Assembly: GCF_011326755.1 (NCBI RefSeq)
Contig: NZ_JAAOIE010000010.1
Location: 1-64,000, forward strand
Direction of reading: 5' to 3'
Length of the DNA: 64,000 nucleotides
DNA from: Cochlodiniinecator piscidefendens
GTDB taxonomy: Bacteria > Pseudomonadota > Alphaproteobacteria > Rhodobacterales > Rhodobacteraceae
In this document: in pieces, positions 34,388 to 43,812 of the stretch
How the letters are laid out: each line of letters opens with the position of its first letter
How positions within the stretch are numbered: the stretch's first letter is position 1
Position numbers and translations under genes: made by a program
The notes under the pieces: model-generated
What the model was told of the DNA's origin: nothing
Databases searched by the model: none
What the model saw: the letters and a program-made list of their open reading frames with translations, nothing else

Positions 34388-34475
34388 TTCCTATGTGTAA
34401 GCTATAAGCTTTCAGATGTCAATATGTAGCTTACACATTTATGCAAGTTAATCCGCTCCTTTCTTAGAAGTTCTA

Positions 34476-34769
34476 TTACAGCAAGTCGTCGCAGAAAATG
34501 TAACCTGGCCCTAAGATCGAGACTTGTGCGATTGCTCGCAAGCCGGACGGTTCATTTGGGATATTAGGACGAGACTGCCCAATCATCCTTGATACTCTGA
34601 CGTAGCCAAAACCTTCAGCTTCTTCGATCCCAGCAAGAAAATCGTAAGGGTCGAGATTTTTAGTGAAGTCGTGCTGGATCAAGGTTTCAAGATCTATTCC
34701 AAGCATCTGTTCTCCGACGACTTCTTGAATGGCCACACCTGCCCAATTGTAATGTGGTCCCGTACGCAC
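34476..34769 (-). pseudogene. Unrecognised gene fragment or hypothetical protein
   Basis: A 97-codon frame with a GTG start at 34769. The same frame can be read about 20 codons further upstream to a stop without meeting a good start codon, which suggests a truncated 5' end. The sequence (AGVAIQEVVGEQMLGIDLETL, YDFLAGIEEAEGFGYVRVSR) reads like a real globular protein, but I cannot place it in a family. Confidence 0.4.
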
Positions 34770-34972
34770 CGAACCACCCTGCCCTGTTTGCTGCTCTGAA
34801 AAACTAACCTGACAATGCCACTAATTATGCTATGTCTTCTCGACACCAATTCCTGACCATGCGGTTTAGAGAATTGCAAAGTTTTGATGAAGCGAAGGTG
34901 AACGGGAATTGGGCAGTCTTGTAGAACAGAGTGCAATAATCAGATGTTCCGATGAGGCCCCTTGCGCAGTGG

Positions 34973-35761
34973 TTAGGGGTGTTTTTTTCCATTCAATACT
35001 GACGCAATTGAGGAGAGCAATTTCTGGCAAGCACGGCCAGTTTCCCCATCGGAATCTAAGTGGCCGTTCCAACCGCTGAGGGATATTGCACATATGGAAT
35101 TTTGTGAGGCAAACGCTATGCAATTTTCAATAACGGCATTCAAGCTGGGGCCATTTGGTACCGGATAGTTGTTTGCCGGGACCTCCTCCGCGTCAATTAT
35201 ATCATTGTCGATATGAAGATAGACTGGCCGATCGAGCACCAACTCGCTCAGCGCTTCTATGGAAATGCGATTGATCTGAGACGAGCCTAAAGCAACCTCT
35301 TCCAGCGGATCTAGATCGCGAGCGTCAACCAACCATACGTCTTGCTCTGAGACTGGGGTTTGGCCGGAGGTCTGGGCAAGCGAAAGATCACCGCGCCCAA
35401 CCATCATCGCTAAAGGCATACCACCTAGAAAACCGGAAGGGGACGTCTCTGGGGTGTTGAAATCACCATGGGCGTCAAGCCACACGAGGACAGGCCTTAT
35501 TCCTGCGCTTTGTAGTCCGGCTACGACAGGCAGGCTAGCAGCGCAATCCCCGGCAATAGACATGGGTATTTCACCGCGTTTTACTGTTGCGCTAACAAAG
35601 TCTGCAATTGGGCCATGTGTTCTTGATAAGCATTCTGGCGTTCGATTTACAACGCTATTTGCCTCATTTGTCGCGTGAGATAAATGCGATGGAACTGCCT
35701 CTCTCAGTCGTGGATCGTGTTCATCAAAGAAAAATGGAGTGACTAAGCAGCATAGGTTCAT
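34973..35761 (-). CDS. Arginase/agmatinase (ureohydrolase) family protein, variant metal site
   Basis: A 262-residue member of the arginase fold. VWLDAHGDFNTP (DAHxD) and LHIDNDIIDAEEVP (DxDxxD) supply most manganese ligands. The first ligand motif, normally GGDHS, reads AGDCAAS, with Cys replacing His. Short N-terminus with no signal peptide. Because a metal ligand is changed it may be a mononuclear or inactive relative rather than arginase, agmatinase or formimidoylglutamase. It stands alone, divergent from the region at 36 kb. Confidence 0.8.
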   Translation of the reverse strand: MNLCCLVTPFFFDEHDPRLREAVPSHLSHATNEANSVVNRTPECLSRTHGPIADFVSATVKRGEIPMSIAGDCAASLPVVAGLQSAGIRPVLVWLDAHGDFNTPETSPSGFLGGMPLAMMVGRGDLSLAQTSGQTPVSEQDVWLVDARDLDPLEEVALGSSQINRISIEALSELVLDRPVYLHIDNDIIDAEEVPANNYPVPNGPSLNAVIENCIAFASQNSICAISLSGWNGHLDSDGETGRACQKLLSSIASVLNGKKHP

Positions 35762-36051
35762 ACTGGTTCTCTAACATTCATGACCCCCCGTTTCAACGTT
35801 GGTATGATTGGTATCACCCTCACGGGGAAAATTAGTAAATCGAGATTTAGCCACTCAGTGTAGGGTGCTGTTGTGCAAAGGAATTATGCGATGCTGCATG
35901 TTTACGAATGGGAAAAAGTGCGGCTCTGAGAGCAAAACGGCAAGCTGTAGCGGAAATGATAATTGGCTTTGCAGTTCTTGCTATAGGCAATTGTAAGCAC
36001 AGTCCAGATATTGGGGGTACCAGTGGCATCTGTCTCGAATACATAGATATT

Positions 36052-37041
36052 CTAAGCCCGGGTTTCACGGTTCAATATGTCTACACCGAGTTGGTTCCAA
36101 AAATGCAAAAGATCTATAAAAACCCAGTTTTCAGCGAGTTTGTCGCCTTCGCGCCGGTAGATGTCTATTACTCGAAATTCGCCTCTCTCCTGAGATGCGG
36201 GCATACCCATAAAACCGCCGGTATGAATAGCTGAGAAATTTGGCCAGCCAAAGAAACCACCATAATTCCCTTCAGCCATACGGCAAATATGACTGGTTTT
36301 GGAGCGTTCTGCGAATGCGGCACGGAATGGGCCGGAATGTTGTTTCGCATACCGTTCAATCGTGTAGGTTGCGCCTATACCTGCAGGCCCCCACCATACC
36401 ATGTCGTCTTTCCATGTGAGTGCAAGTTCATCTTCCAATGACAGTTCGCTATCCCACTGCCCCAAATCTGTTATCATCGCGTTGATAGTATTAAGCGTCT
36501 TTTGGCCCGTTTCGGCACTTTGCTCTCCATAGAGCAAACCGTCATGTGTGAGCGGGCCAGGTTGCACCAGGTGGACGGCGGTTTGAGGAGGAAATGGATT
36601 TTGACCTGCCTGCATCATGAGGTGCGGTATGTCGAAATACATCGCCGTTTGCGTTATTTTATTGCCCTCGACACGGTGAAATGCGCAATAGCGCAAAAAG
36701 GCCATTTTCCCGGTTGGACAAATACCCAGCCAAGGTTTGTCAAATAGACCCATTAAATGCCCCATTGAGCAAACCCATACTCCGCCAGCTTCTAAGGTAT
36801 TTTCGCCCGCCATGAAGATATCGAGCCGCCGTTGGATTCGCGTCAAGCTTCGGCGAAGTGGCTTCCAGAATTGCTCGGCTACTTGCTCAGGACCGCGAAT
36901 CCCGTGGAACGGGTGAAAACCATGCCAATCGTAATCTGATGAGCAAAACCGCGCTATGACATCAGGGATTTCGTCAACTGACGATGCATCTAGGGCTCCA
37001 TAGAATTCGCGGACAAGTGTTTTTTCTGACTGGAAGGGCAC
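36052..37041 (-). CDS. Two-domain SnoaL-like (NTF2-fold) protein A
   Basis: A 329-residue protein with two SnoaL-like domains, about residues 1-160 and 190-320. The frame is open to an ATG at 37110, but that ATG lies inside a 26-base palindrome. GTG at 37041 has AAGGAAAG just upstream and gives a length matching the paralogues at 43.8 and 46.6 kb, so it is chosen. The C-terminal ENWVFIDLLHFWNQLGVDIL resembles NWV-D-QLGVD ends in two other proteins of the cluster. SnoaL-fold enzymes include polyketide cyclases and epoxide hydrolases; the reaction here is unknown. It diverges from the ABC importer. Confidence 0.8.
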   Translation of the reverse strand: MPFQSEKTLVREFYGALDASSVDEIPDVIARFCSSDYDWHGFHPFHGIRGPEQVAEQFWKPLRRSLTRIQRRLDIFMAGENTLEAGGVWVCSMGHLMGLFDKPWLGICPTGKMAFLRYCAFHRVEGNKITQTAMYFDIPHLMMQAGQNPFPPQTAVHLVQPGPLTHDGLLYGEQSAETGQKTLNTINAMITDLGQWDSELSLEDELALTWKDDMVWWGPAGIGATYTIERYAKQHSGPFRAAFAERSKTSHICRMAEGNYGGFFGWPNFSAIHTGGFMGMPASQERGEFRVIDIYRREGDKLAENWVFIDLLHFWNQLGVDILNRETRA

Positions 37042-37107
37042 CGTTCTTTCCTTAGTTATTTTATATCTTTCAAAGGGGTATAATCCCCAATTTGCATTTC
37101 TTTCATC

Positions 37108-37133
37108 CATTTTTGCATACGTATGCAAAAATG
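37108..37133. promoter_or_regulatory. 26-base perfect palindrome, putative LacI-family operator
   Basis: The central 20 bases are TTTTGCATACGTATGCAAAA (37111-37130), and the symmetry extends three bases further on each side. The central CG is typical of LacI-family operators, and a LacI regulator is encoded at 45619 in the same cluster. A half site CGTATGCAA recurs at 37174-37182, its CG 54 bases from the palindrome centre (about five helical turns). The palindrome lies between divergent SnoaL and ABC importer genes. Confidence 0.7.
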
Positions 37134-37210
37134 TCTTGCTATTTTTGCGAGGCGCAGAATATATTTTTGAAATCGTATGCAATTTAACTCGCATATTCGA
37201 GGGAGAGAAC

Positions 37211-38263
37211 ATGGCTGAAATTCAACTGCGCAATGTGAGTAAGCGTTGGGGAGATTTTGTTGGCGTTGATCATTTTGACCTGACTATCGAGGATAAAGAG
37301 TTTCTAGTGCTGCTCGGTCCATCAGGTTGTGGAAAAACAACAACCATGCGAATGATTGCTGGCCTTGAGGATGTGTCCGGTGGCGAGGTTCTGATTGATG
37401 GCAAAGTTGTCAACGAATTGGAGCCTAAAGATCGCGATGTCGCGATGGTGTTCCAGAGCTATGCGCTTTACCCAAATATGAACGTGTATGAGAATATTCG
37501 GTTCCCCTTGAAGGTTCGCGGTATCGATCCGACAGAGCATCATGACCGAGTGATGAAGGCTGCAGAGCGAGTTGAGTTGCTTGAGTTTCTAGAGCGTAAA
37601 CCCGCAGAGCTATCTGGTGGACAGCGGCAGCGTGTAGCATTGGCACGCGCCATTGTACGTAAGCCAAAAGTGTTTCTCATGGACGAACCTTTGTCCAACC
37701 TTGACGCTAAATTGCGTGTATCCACCCGAGCACAAATCAAAAACCTTAGTCACGATCTAGCTGCGACGACCATCTATGTAACTCATGATCAGATCGAAGC
37801 AATGACATTGGCCGATCGTGTTGTTGTGATGAAAAGAGGTATTGTTCAGCAAGTTGGTAGTCCGACAGAAATCTACGATCGGCCAGCAAATACCTTTGTG
37901 GCGAGTTTCATTGGCAGCCCTGCAATGAACCTAATAGATGGTGTCGTTGACGATGGCCATTTCCGTACTGAACATGTTGATATCCCCAGTCTGACACAAA
38001 CTGATGGATCCGTGACCGTAGGGTTTCGCGCTGAGGACGCAAGCCTTGCGACTGACGGTGAGGGGCAGATCAATGCGCCAATCTACACGCTGGAACTTCT
38101 GGGAGATGCGACCATGGTTTCGGTTCGAATTGGTGGCGCGCTGGTGTCTGTGAAGGCTGACAAAACCTTCCGGGCTAAGATCGGGGCTATGGTGTCAATT
38201 AATGTACCGCATGAAATTTGTCACATTTTCAACGGTGAAAATGGTGAACGTATCGGGGAATAA
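37211..38263 (+). CDS. ABC transporter ATP-binding protein, MalK/UgpC type
   Basis: A 350-residue ATPase with Walker A GPSGCGKTT, signature LSGGQRQRVALARA, Walker B VFLMDEPLSNLDA and a C-terminal TOBE/OB region of the CUT1 (sugar, polyol) subfamily. It starts at 37211 after GAGGGAG; the upstream open frame is dismissed. First gene of the importer, which is unusual in placing the ATPase before the receptor. Confidence 0.93.
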   Translation: MAEIQLRNVSKRWGDFVGVDHFDLTIEDKEFLVLLGPSGCGKTTTMRMIAGLEDVSGGEVLIDGKVVNELEPKDRDVAMVFQSYALYPNMNVYENIRFPLKVRGIDPTEHHDRVMKAAERVELLEFLERKPAELSGGQRQRVALARAIVRKPKVFLMDEPLSNLDAKLRVSTRAQIKNLSHDLAATTIYVTHDQIEAMTLADRVVVMKRGIVQQVGSPTEIYDRPANTFVASFIGSPAMNLIDGVVDDGHFRTEHVDIPSLTQTDGSVTVGFRAEDASLATDGEGQINAPIYTLELLGDATMVSVRIGGALVSVKADKTFRAKIGAMVSINVPHEICHIFNGENGERIGE

Positions 38264-38340
38264 CCCGGTTCTATCTTCTCCGCTATCTGGGGAAACTTAG
38301 GCCCGACCCTAAAGGTTTGGCCTTTCAATGGGAGGAAAAA

Positions 38341-39549
38341 ATGAAATTTAGATCACTTCTTCTTGCGGGCGCTGTTGCCATGTCCGCGGGCGCTGCCTTT
38401 GCTGATTGCGCCTATGAGAACACAACACCGCTGACGTCACTGTCTGCTGGTTTCGAGGCTTGGAAAGCCGTAACTGACGCGATGGCTGAATGTGGTAACT
38501 TTACTGCGTCTCTTGATCAGGAATTCCGCGAAAAACAACCCGAAGCTTTTGCGGCTAATCCATCGCTATATCAGATTGGTGGAGTTGCGAATGCAACATT
38601 GATCCCGTTGCTAAATGCAGGATCTATTCGACCGCTTGACGATCTTATCGCTACCTACGGTCAGAATTTGACCCCCAATCAGATGATTCAAATTGATGGC
38701 ACGACTTATGCGATCGCTATGGCCGTCAATGCGCAACACTTGATGTACCGCACAGACATTTTAGCGGACCTCAATTTGGAGGTGCCAACAACCTATGCTG
38801 AAGTGCTTGCGGCTGCGCAGGTTATTCGGGATGCTGGTGTTGTTGAATACCCACTCGGAGGCACATTTAAAACTGGCTGGAATCTGGGTGAAGAATTCGT
38901 CAATATGTATCTTGGCGAAGGCGGAGAGTTCTTTGCAGACGGCAACATGCCTGCCATCAATAATCCTCAAGGTATCGCCGCTCTAGAAACGCTTTTGGCG
39001 ATGACTGAATTCATGGATCCAGAATATCTGGTGTCCGATAGTACGTATGTTCAGCAGCAATTTCAGCAGGGCAAAATTGCAATGGCTAATCTGTGGGCAA
39101 CCCGCGCGGCTGCCATGAACGACGAAGCTGAAAGTGAAGTGGTTGGATTAGTGGGCATGGCTTCTGCGCCTATGGGGTCTGCAGCTCCTGCGTCATCTCT
39201 ATGGTGGGATGGTATTGTTCTAGCGGCGAATATGACTGACGAAGAAGCCGAAGCGGCTTTCCAAGTCGCGCTCGAGGGCATCGATAACGAAATGGTTGCA
39301 GCGAACAATGATACAGCTGTTTGGCTCGTGTCAGGGTATCAGCCCGGAGAATTGGCCGCAGGCGCCGCAGGTACAGCCCAAAACGGTGCCGTACCATATC
39401 CGGCGTCTGGCCCCATGGGGATCATGCACACCGAATTAGGGAATGGTCTAGCTGACTATCTGAACGGTAACAAAGACGCTGCAACTGCTTTGGCGGATAT
39501 CGAAGCAGCCTACATCACAGCAGCACAAGAAGCTGGATTAATCCAGTAA
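38341..39549 (+). CDS. ABC transporter substrate-binding protein (family 1, carbohydrate type)
   Basis: A 402-residue receptor with a signal peptide MKFRSLLLAGAVAMSAGAAFA and the family 1 fold (IRPLDDLIATYG, GTTYAIAMAVNAQHLMYRTDIL, FQQGKIAMANLWATRAA). The ATG at 38341 follows GGGAGG. It defines substrate specificity for the importer. The ligand cannot be read from sequence; its neighbours suggest a sugar or polyol derivative. Confidence 0.92.
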   Translation: MKFRSLLLAGAVAMSAGAAFADCAYENTTPLTSLSAGFEAWKAVTDAMAECGNFTASLDQEFREKQPEAFAANPSLYQIGGVANATLIPLLNAGSIRPLDDLIATYGQNLTPNQMIQIDGTTYAIAMAVNAQHLMYRTDILADLNLEVPTTYAEVLAAAQVIRDAGVVEYPLGGTFKTGWNLGEEFVNMYLGEGGEFFADGNMPAINNPQGIAALETLLAMTEFMDPEYLVSDSTYVQQQFQQGKIAMANLWATRAAAMNDEAESEVVGLVGMASAPMGSAAPASSLWWDGIVLAANMTDEEAEAAFQVALEGIDNEMVAANNDTAVWLVSGYQPGELAAGAAGTAQNGAVPYPASGPMGIMHTELGNGLADYLNGNKDAATALADIEAAYITAAQEAGLIQ

Positions 39550-39567
39550 CCTTTGCACCCCTTTATG

Positions 39568-39595
39568 TGCCGGGCGACCGCTTGTTTGCCCGGCA
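39568..39595 (+). terminator. Hairpin between receptor and permease genes
   Basis: TGCCGGGC and GCCCGGCA form a perfect 8-base stem with a 12-base loop, followed by AATTTT. In importer operons such hairpins attenuate transcription or protect the receptor mRNA, so that the receptor is made in excess. A partial rather than full stop is likely because the permeases have no other promoter in view. Confidence 0.65.
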
Positions 39596-39623
39596 ATTTT
39601 CCAACAGCTGAAGAGTTACGCTC

Positions 39624-40646
39624 ATGAACTTCAGAACATTTGCCGCTTTCGTGGGGCCGTCCATCGTTATGATGCTGCTGTTCATCGCGTTTCCGTTGAT
39701 TAGCGTCTTTACGCAAAGCTTTTACATTACACAGCCTATTTATGAGGTCGTAGAAGTTGAAACGTGCACCCCAGGGTTCCTTACGCAGACATGTGTGACC
39801 GAGGAAAATTCGGTGCCTATTTTAGATGAGCACGGGGAAATCGTTACGAAGACGGAGTTTGTTGGCTTACAAAGTTATAGAAACGTTCTCGAATTGGATC
39901 GGGTTTGGACCGCATTTAGAGAGGGTAGCTGGACAGCATTTCAGACAATTGATTTCTGGAAAGCGCTGCGTTTCACACTCACGTTTACTCTGATTACATT
40001 ACCCTTAAACTTGGGTGTCGGTCTTGGCATTGCATTGATGATAAATAACGCGGCGAAATCCATCCGTGGTCCTGTAATTTTTATCTCATTACTACCGTTT
40101 ATCATTACGCCGGTAATTGGGGCTCTTTCAATTAACTGGCTATTTCGCGGCGATGGTATTTTGACCGCAATAATGGAGTGGTACTCTGGCCGTGACATCG
40201 CATTATTTGCTCAGGCGTGGACAATCGAAATATTGATGATGCTCTACCGGGTTTGGCATGTCGCACCTTTTGCTGGAATCGTACTTTATGCCGGGCTGCA
40301 GACTGTCAATCAGGACAGCTTGGAAAGCGCTTTAATTGATGGTGCTTCGCGTTGGCAGCGGATGCGTTACGTCATAATCCCACATTTGATGCCGCTCATT
40401 ACTTTTATTTCCATGATCCATCTTATGGATAGCTATCGCGTATTCGAAGAAATTGTTGGTTTTTCAAGCCAAGGTCACGTGATTTCCCTACAATGGTTGA
40501 CTTACGATTTCCTTGTTCCGGATCAGGCAGGCAACCGTTCAATCAGCCGAGCCTCAGCAAGCGCAATGCTCACCATGGTTGGAATTGTAATTCTATTGAT
40601 CGCACCATTGCGCCGTACGTGGCGCGACCACAAAGGAAGCAACTGA
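39624..40646 (+). CDS. ABC transporter permease, MalF/UgpA type
   Basis: A 340-residue inner-membrane permease of the CUT1 family. The EAA loop is ESALIDGASRWQRMRYVIIPHLMP. A first transmembrane segment is followed by a Cys-containing periplasmic insertion (VEVETCTPGFLTQTCVTEE). Its stop overlaps the next permease start (TGATG). Confidence 0.93.
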   Translation: MNFRTFAAFVGPSIVMMLLFIAFPLISVFTQSFYITQPIYEVVEVETCTPGFLTQTCVTEENSVPILDEHGEIVTKTEFVGLQSYRNVLELDRVWTAFREGSWTAFQTIDFWKALRFTLTFTLITLPLNLGVGLGIALMINNAAKSIRGPVIFISLLPFIITPVIGALSINWLFRGDGILTAIMEWYSGRDIALFAQAWTIEILMMLYRVWHVAPFAGIVLYAGLQTVNQDSLESALIDGASRWQRMRYVIIPHLMPLITFISMIHLMDSYRVFEEIVGFSSQGHVISLQWLTYDFLVPDQAGNRSISRASASAMLTMVGIVILLIAPLRRTWRDHKGSN

Positions 40647-41800
40647 TGTCATCTCGCGCCCTTTCCCAACCTCGCAGCCTGAAACTGACTTCAGCTGGCT
40701 TCCTGCTTTTGTGGTGTATTGCCGCCGCTTTTCCGATCCTATGGATCACAGTGATGAGCGTAAAATCCCCTGTGGATGCTTTCGATGGAAACGCCCTAAA
40801 TGTAATATTCGGGCCAGCAACACTCGCAGCTGGACAGGGCATTTCAGTTTTAGATATAATTCTTTGGATGTTTAGTCTTTGGGGCGCATTTATTTTAACC
40901 GCCCGTGTGGCGCCACGCATGGTCACAAGTTACGCGCCGCCCAAGGCTCTTTGGCTAGGTTGGATGATTGCAATTGCGGTACTATTTATTGGCGCAATTG
41001 TGTGGTTTTTTTCGATCTTCCCCGGACTCTCAGACAATTTGTCTCCGTGGCTTGGCCCGCTTGGGCGCGATGGGATTGGCTTTACAACCGAACATTACAA
41101 AACGGTCTGGGTGGAACGCGGTTTTTTTAACAATTTCCAGAACTCCTTGATCGTGACTGTTGGGGTTGTGACCATTTCGCTGTCCGTTGGCACGCTCGCT
41201 GGTTATGGTCTCGCGCGCTCAGGATCGACATTGGCTTTCTGGATTCTCATTATTGCGCTGATTTTTCGCGCGCTGCCCCATTCGGTCCTGGTTGCAGGTT
41301 ACCTGCCTGTATTTATCTCTTCCGCAGAATGGCTCGCTCCTATTTTGGGCGAGAATGCCCCGACGTTGTACGGTAAACCTTGGGCGGTAATTGCGGTTCT
41401 TGTGGCCATCAACCAACCCTTTACAATTTGGATGCTGCGCTCATTCTTTCAAAACATCCCGGCGGACCTCGACGAGGCTGCGCGCGTAGATGGATGCAGC
41501 CACTTTCAAGCATTTCGTAGGGTGATTATGCCGGTTATGTGGCCTGGGGTGATAACAACAGGGCTGTTTAGTTTTCTTCTGGGATATAATGATTTTCTCG
41601 TGACTTCGCTGCTGCTGGATGCACAAAACCAGACCATGGTTCCGGCTATTGCAGGTATGTTTAACCGAGAAACCACAACCACAGATCAGGTGGTTGCCGT
41701 TGCGGCCGCCGTATCCATCACAGCCCCTTTGTTCATTTTGGTCATGGTGTTTCAGCGCCAGATCGTCAGCGGCCTAACCGCAGGCGCGGTGAAAGGCTGA
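40646..41800 (+). CDS. ABC transporter permease, MalG/UgpE type
   Basis: A 384-residue permease starting at 40646; the open frame extends further upstream, but that part overlaps the previous gene. The EAA loop is DEAARVDGCSHFQAFRRVIMPVMWPG. It has an extra pair of hydrophobic segments (residues about 70-140) before the conserved core, making it longer than usual for MalG proteins. Confidence 0.92.
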   Translation: MSSRALSQPRSLKLTSAGFLLLWCIAAAFPILWITVMSVKSPVDAFDGNALNVIFGPATLAAGQGISVLDIILWMFSLWGAFILTARVAPRMVTSYAPPKALWLGWMIAIAVLFIGAIVWFFSIFPGLSDNLSPWLGPLGRDGIGFTTEHYKTVWVERGFFNNFQNSLIVTVGVVTISLSVGTLAGYGLARSGSTLAFWILIIALIFRALPHSVLVAGYLPVFISSAEWLAPILGENAPTLYGKPWAVIAVLVAINQPFTIWMLRSFFQNIPADLDEAARVDGCSHFQAFRRVIMPVMWPGVITTGLFSFLLGYNDFLVTSLLLDAQNQTMVPAIAGMFNRETTTTDQVVAVAAAVSITAPLFILVMVFQRQIVSGLTAGAVKG

Positions 41801-41833
41801 TGAGCTGTAACGCACGTCATAACGCCCTTGGTC

Positions 41834-41858
41834 GGCATCCTGCATTGAACCGGATGCC
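41834..41858 (+). terminator. Hairpin after the importer genes
   Basis: GGCATCC and GGATGCC make a 7-base stem with an 11-base loop, 34 bases after the last permease stop. A weak T run (ATTTTCT) follows. It may partly separate importer and enzyme transcripts. Confidence 0.4.
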
Positions 41859-41923
41859 ACGGGATTTTCTGAGCCGCTTTTAAGTTTTGAGCCCCAGAAA
41901 CCAACGGTAATTAGGAGAGTAAG

Positions 41924-42463
41924 ATGAAAGGTTCACGTCCAGAGCAGGCGGTTCTAACCCGCGATACGGATATGTCCAAAACCGAAGACACCCGCCGGGT
42001 GATCGAGACCATGGTAGATGGCTTAAATGACCATCGGATCGATGACATTGGCGATTTCTTCACCCAGGGGTTTCGCTGGATGGGCAATCAAGGCTGCGGT
42101 ACAAAAAACGGTCTGGAGGAATTTCAAAACAACTGGCAACGCCCTTTTCAGGCGGCTTTCTCAGACAAGGTCTGCATCGATGAGGCGCGTCTTTACATGG
42201 GGGAATGGGCTGCTGCCTTTGGCCGTCAAGAGGCCACTCATAGTGGAGAGTTTCTAGGTATTGCTGCCACCGGAAAGCGGGTCGAAATTCGCTATATGGA
42301 TTTTTGGAAAGTTATCGATGGTAAGATTGTAGACAACTGGGTGAACGTGGATTTTCCCCATGTTGCCGCCCAACTTGGGGTTGATCTGTTTAACGGTGAA
42401 GGCTGGGAAACCTATGATCGCAGTGAAAAAACACCTTCTTCCCCTGAAACCACATCTGCTTAA
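41924..42463 (+). CDS. Single-domain SnoaL-like protein B
   Basis: A 179-residue SnoaL-like polyketide-cyclase-family protein. The core has [23 protein letters not shown] and ends [25 protein letters not shown], the same NWV-D-QLGVD pattern as in two cluster neighbours. It starts after GGAGAG. A Ser/Thr/Pro-rich tail follows. Isomerase, cyclase or hydratase roles are possible; none is proven. Confidence 0.85.
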   Translation: MKGSRPEQAVLTRDTDMSKTEDTRRVIETMVDGLNDHRIDDIGDFFTQGFRWMGNQGCGTKNGLEEFQNNWQRPFQAAFSDKVCIDEARLYMGEWAAAFGRQEATHSGEFLGIAATGKRVEIRYMDFWKVIDGKIVDNWVNVDFPHVAAQLGVDLFNGEGWETYDRSEKTPSSPETTSA

Positions 42464-42480
42464 GACGTAAGGAAAACGTT

Positions 42481-43812
42481 ATGACTATCGAGTATCTCAA
42501 ACGCGGCAAACCTGACGCAGATCGTGCTGAGGATGACGCGAAAACCCGCGCCGTGGTTGAAGCGACGCTGCTAAACATCGAAACCCGCGGCGATATCGCA
42601 GTGCGTGAGCTTAGCAATAAGTTTGACAACTACTCGCCTGCGTCCTTCCGCCTCAGCCAAGATGAAATTGACACGTTGATCGCACAGCTTTCTGTACGAG
42701 AACTGGAAGACATTAAATTTGCACAAGAGCAGGTGGTTAAATTTGCTCAAGCGCAACGAGATTCTATGCTAGACATCGAAGTTGAGACCATGCCCGGCGT
42801 TATCCTTGGCCACAAGAATATTCCCGTGCAATCTGTGGGCTGTTATGTGCCCGGTGGAAAATTTCCGATGGTGGCATCTGCCCATATGTCGGTCGCCACG
42901 GCCAAGGTCGCGGGTGTCCCGCGTATCATCGCCTGCACCCCGCCATTCAACGGGAAGCCTAACCCTGCAGTGATCGCCGCGATGTATCTTGGCGGGGCGC
43001 ATGAAATCTATGTCATGGGTGGCATTCAGGCGATTGGCGCAATGGCTTTGGGTACGGAAACCATTGATCCAGTGCATATGCTCGTCGGTCCAGGTAATGC
43101 TTTTGTAGCAGAGGCCAAGCGCCAGTTGTTTGGTCGAGTGGGCATCGACCTGTTTGCAGGCCCTACCGAGACCATGGTGATCGCTGATGAAATGACTGCA
43201 GACGGTGAACTTTGCGCGACCGATCTGCTTGGGCAGGCCGAACACGGCTATAATAGCCCAGCAGTTTTACTGACAAATTCACGCAAGCTAGCTGATGATA
43301 CGCTTGCAGAAATTGATCGATTATTGGAAATTTTACCTACTGCCGATACCGCCCGTGTCAGTTGGCAAGAATACGGCGAAATTATCGTCTGTGACACCTA
43401 CGATGAAATGCTGACAGTGGCTGATGAGATTGCATCAGAACATGTTCAGGTGATGACAGATCGCGATGATTGGTTCCTTGAGAACATGACCTGCTATGGT
43501 GCATTGTTCCTTGGTTCACGCACAAATGTTTCTAACGGCGACAAAGTCATCGGTACGAACCATACTCTGCCGACTAAAAAGGCGGGGCGCTATACAGGTG
43601 GTTTGTGGGTTGGAAAATACCTGAAGACACACAGCTATCAACGGGTCACAACCGACGAAGCCGCAACTTTGATCGGGGAATATGGCTCGCGGCTATGCAT
43701 GCTCGAAGGCTTTGTCGGTCATGCAGAACAATGCAATGTGCGTGTGCGCCGCTATGGCGGTATCAACGTACCTTATGGCAAAGCCGCCCCCTATCGCGAG
43801 GCTGCTGAATGA
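42481..43812 (+). CDS. HisD-family NAD-dependent dehydrogenase (histidinol / sulfopropanediol dehydrogenase type)
   Basis: A 443-residue zinc dehydrogenase of the histidinol dehydrogenase fold. The Gln and His zinc ligands are in LLGQAEHG, the catalytic Glu-His pair in ASEHVQVM, the Asp ligand in [14 protein letters not shown] and the final His in GFVGHAEQC. In a catabolic cluster without his genes, and with the [10 protein letters not shown] segment, it resembles sulfopropanediol dehydrogenase (HpsN) and related catabolic enzymes that oxidise a primary alcohol to an acid by two NAD-dependent steps. The substrate here is unknown. The next gene overlaps its stop by 4 bases. Confidence 0.88.
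   Translation: MTIEYLKRGKPDADRAEDDAKTRAVVEATLLNIETRGDIAVRELSNKFDNYSPASFRLSQDEIDTLIAQLSVRELEDIKFAQEQVVKFAQAQRDSMLDIEVETMPGVILGHKNIPVQSVGCYVPGGKFPMVASAHMSVATAKVAGVPRIIACTPPFNGKPNPAVIAAMYLGGAHEIYVMGGIQAIGAMALGTETIDPVHMLVGPGNAFVAEAKRQLFGRVGIDLFAGPTETMVIADEMTADGELCATDLLGQAEHGYNSPAVLLTNSRKLADDTLAEIDRLLEILPTADTARVSWQEYGEIIVCDTYDEMLTVADEIASEHVQVMTDRDDWFLENMTCYGALFLGSRTNVSNGDKVIGTNHTLPTKKAGRYTGGLWVGKYLKTHSYQRVTTDEAATLIGEYGSRLCMLEGFVGHAEQCNVRVRRYGGINVPYGKAAPYREAAE

Noticed and set aside
35808-36234. Two short plus-strand frames between the arginase-family gene and the first SnoaL gene
   Set aside because: They have no recognised family and overlap the antisense 3' end of the SnoaL gene.
42481-43812. 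Histidine-biosynthesis hisD
   Set aside because: No other his genes are near and the gene is coupled to catabolic SnoaL and SDR genes, so a catabolic HpsN-like role is more likely.
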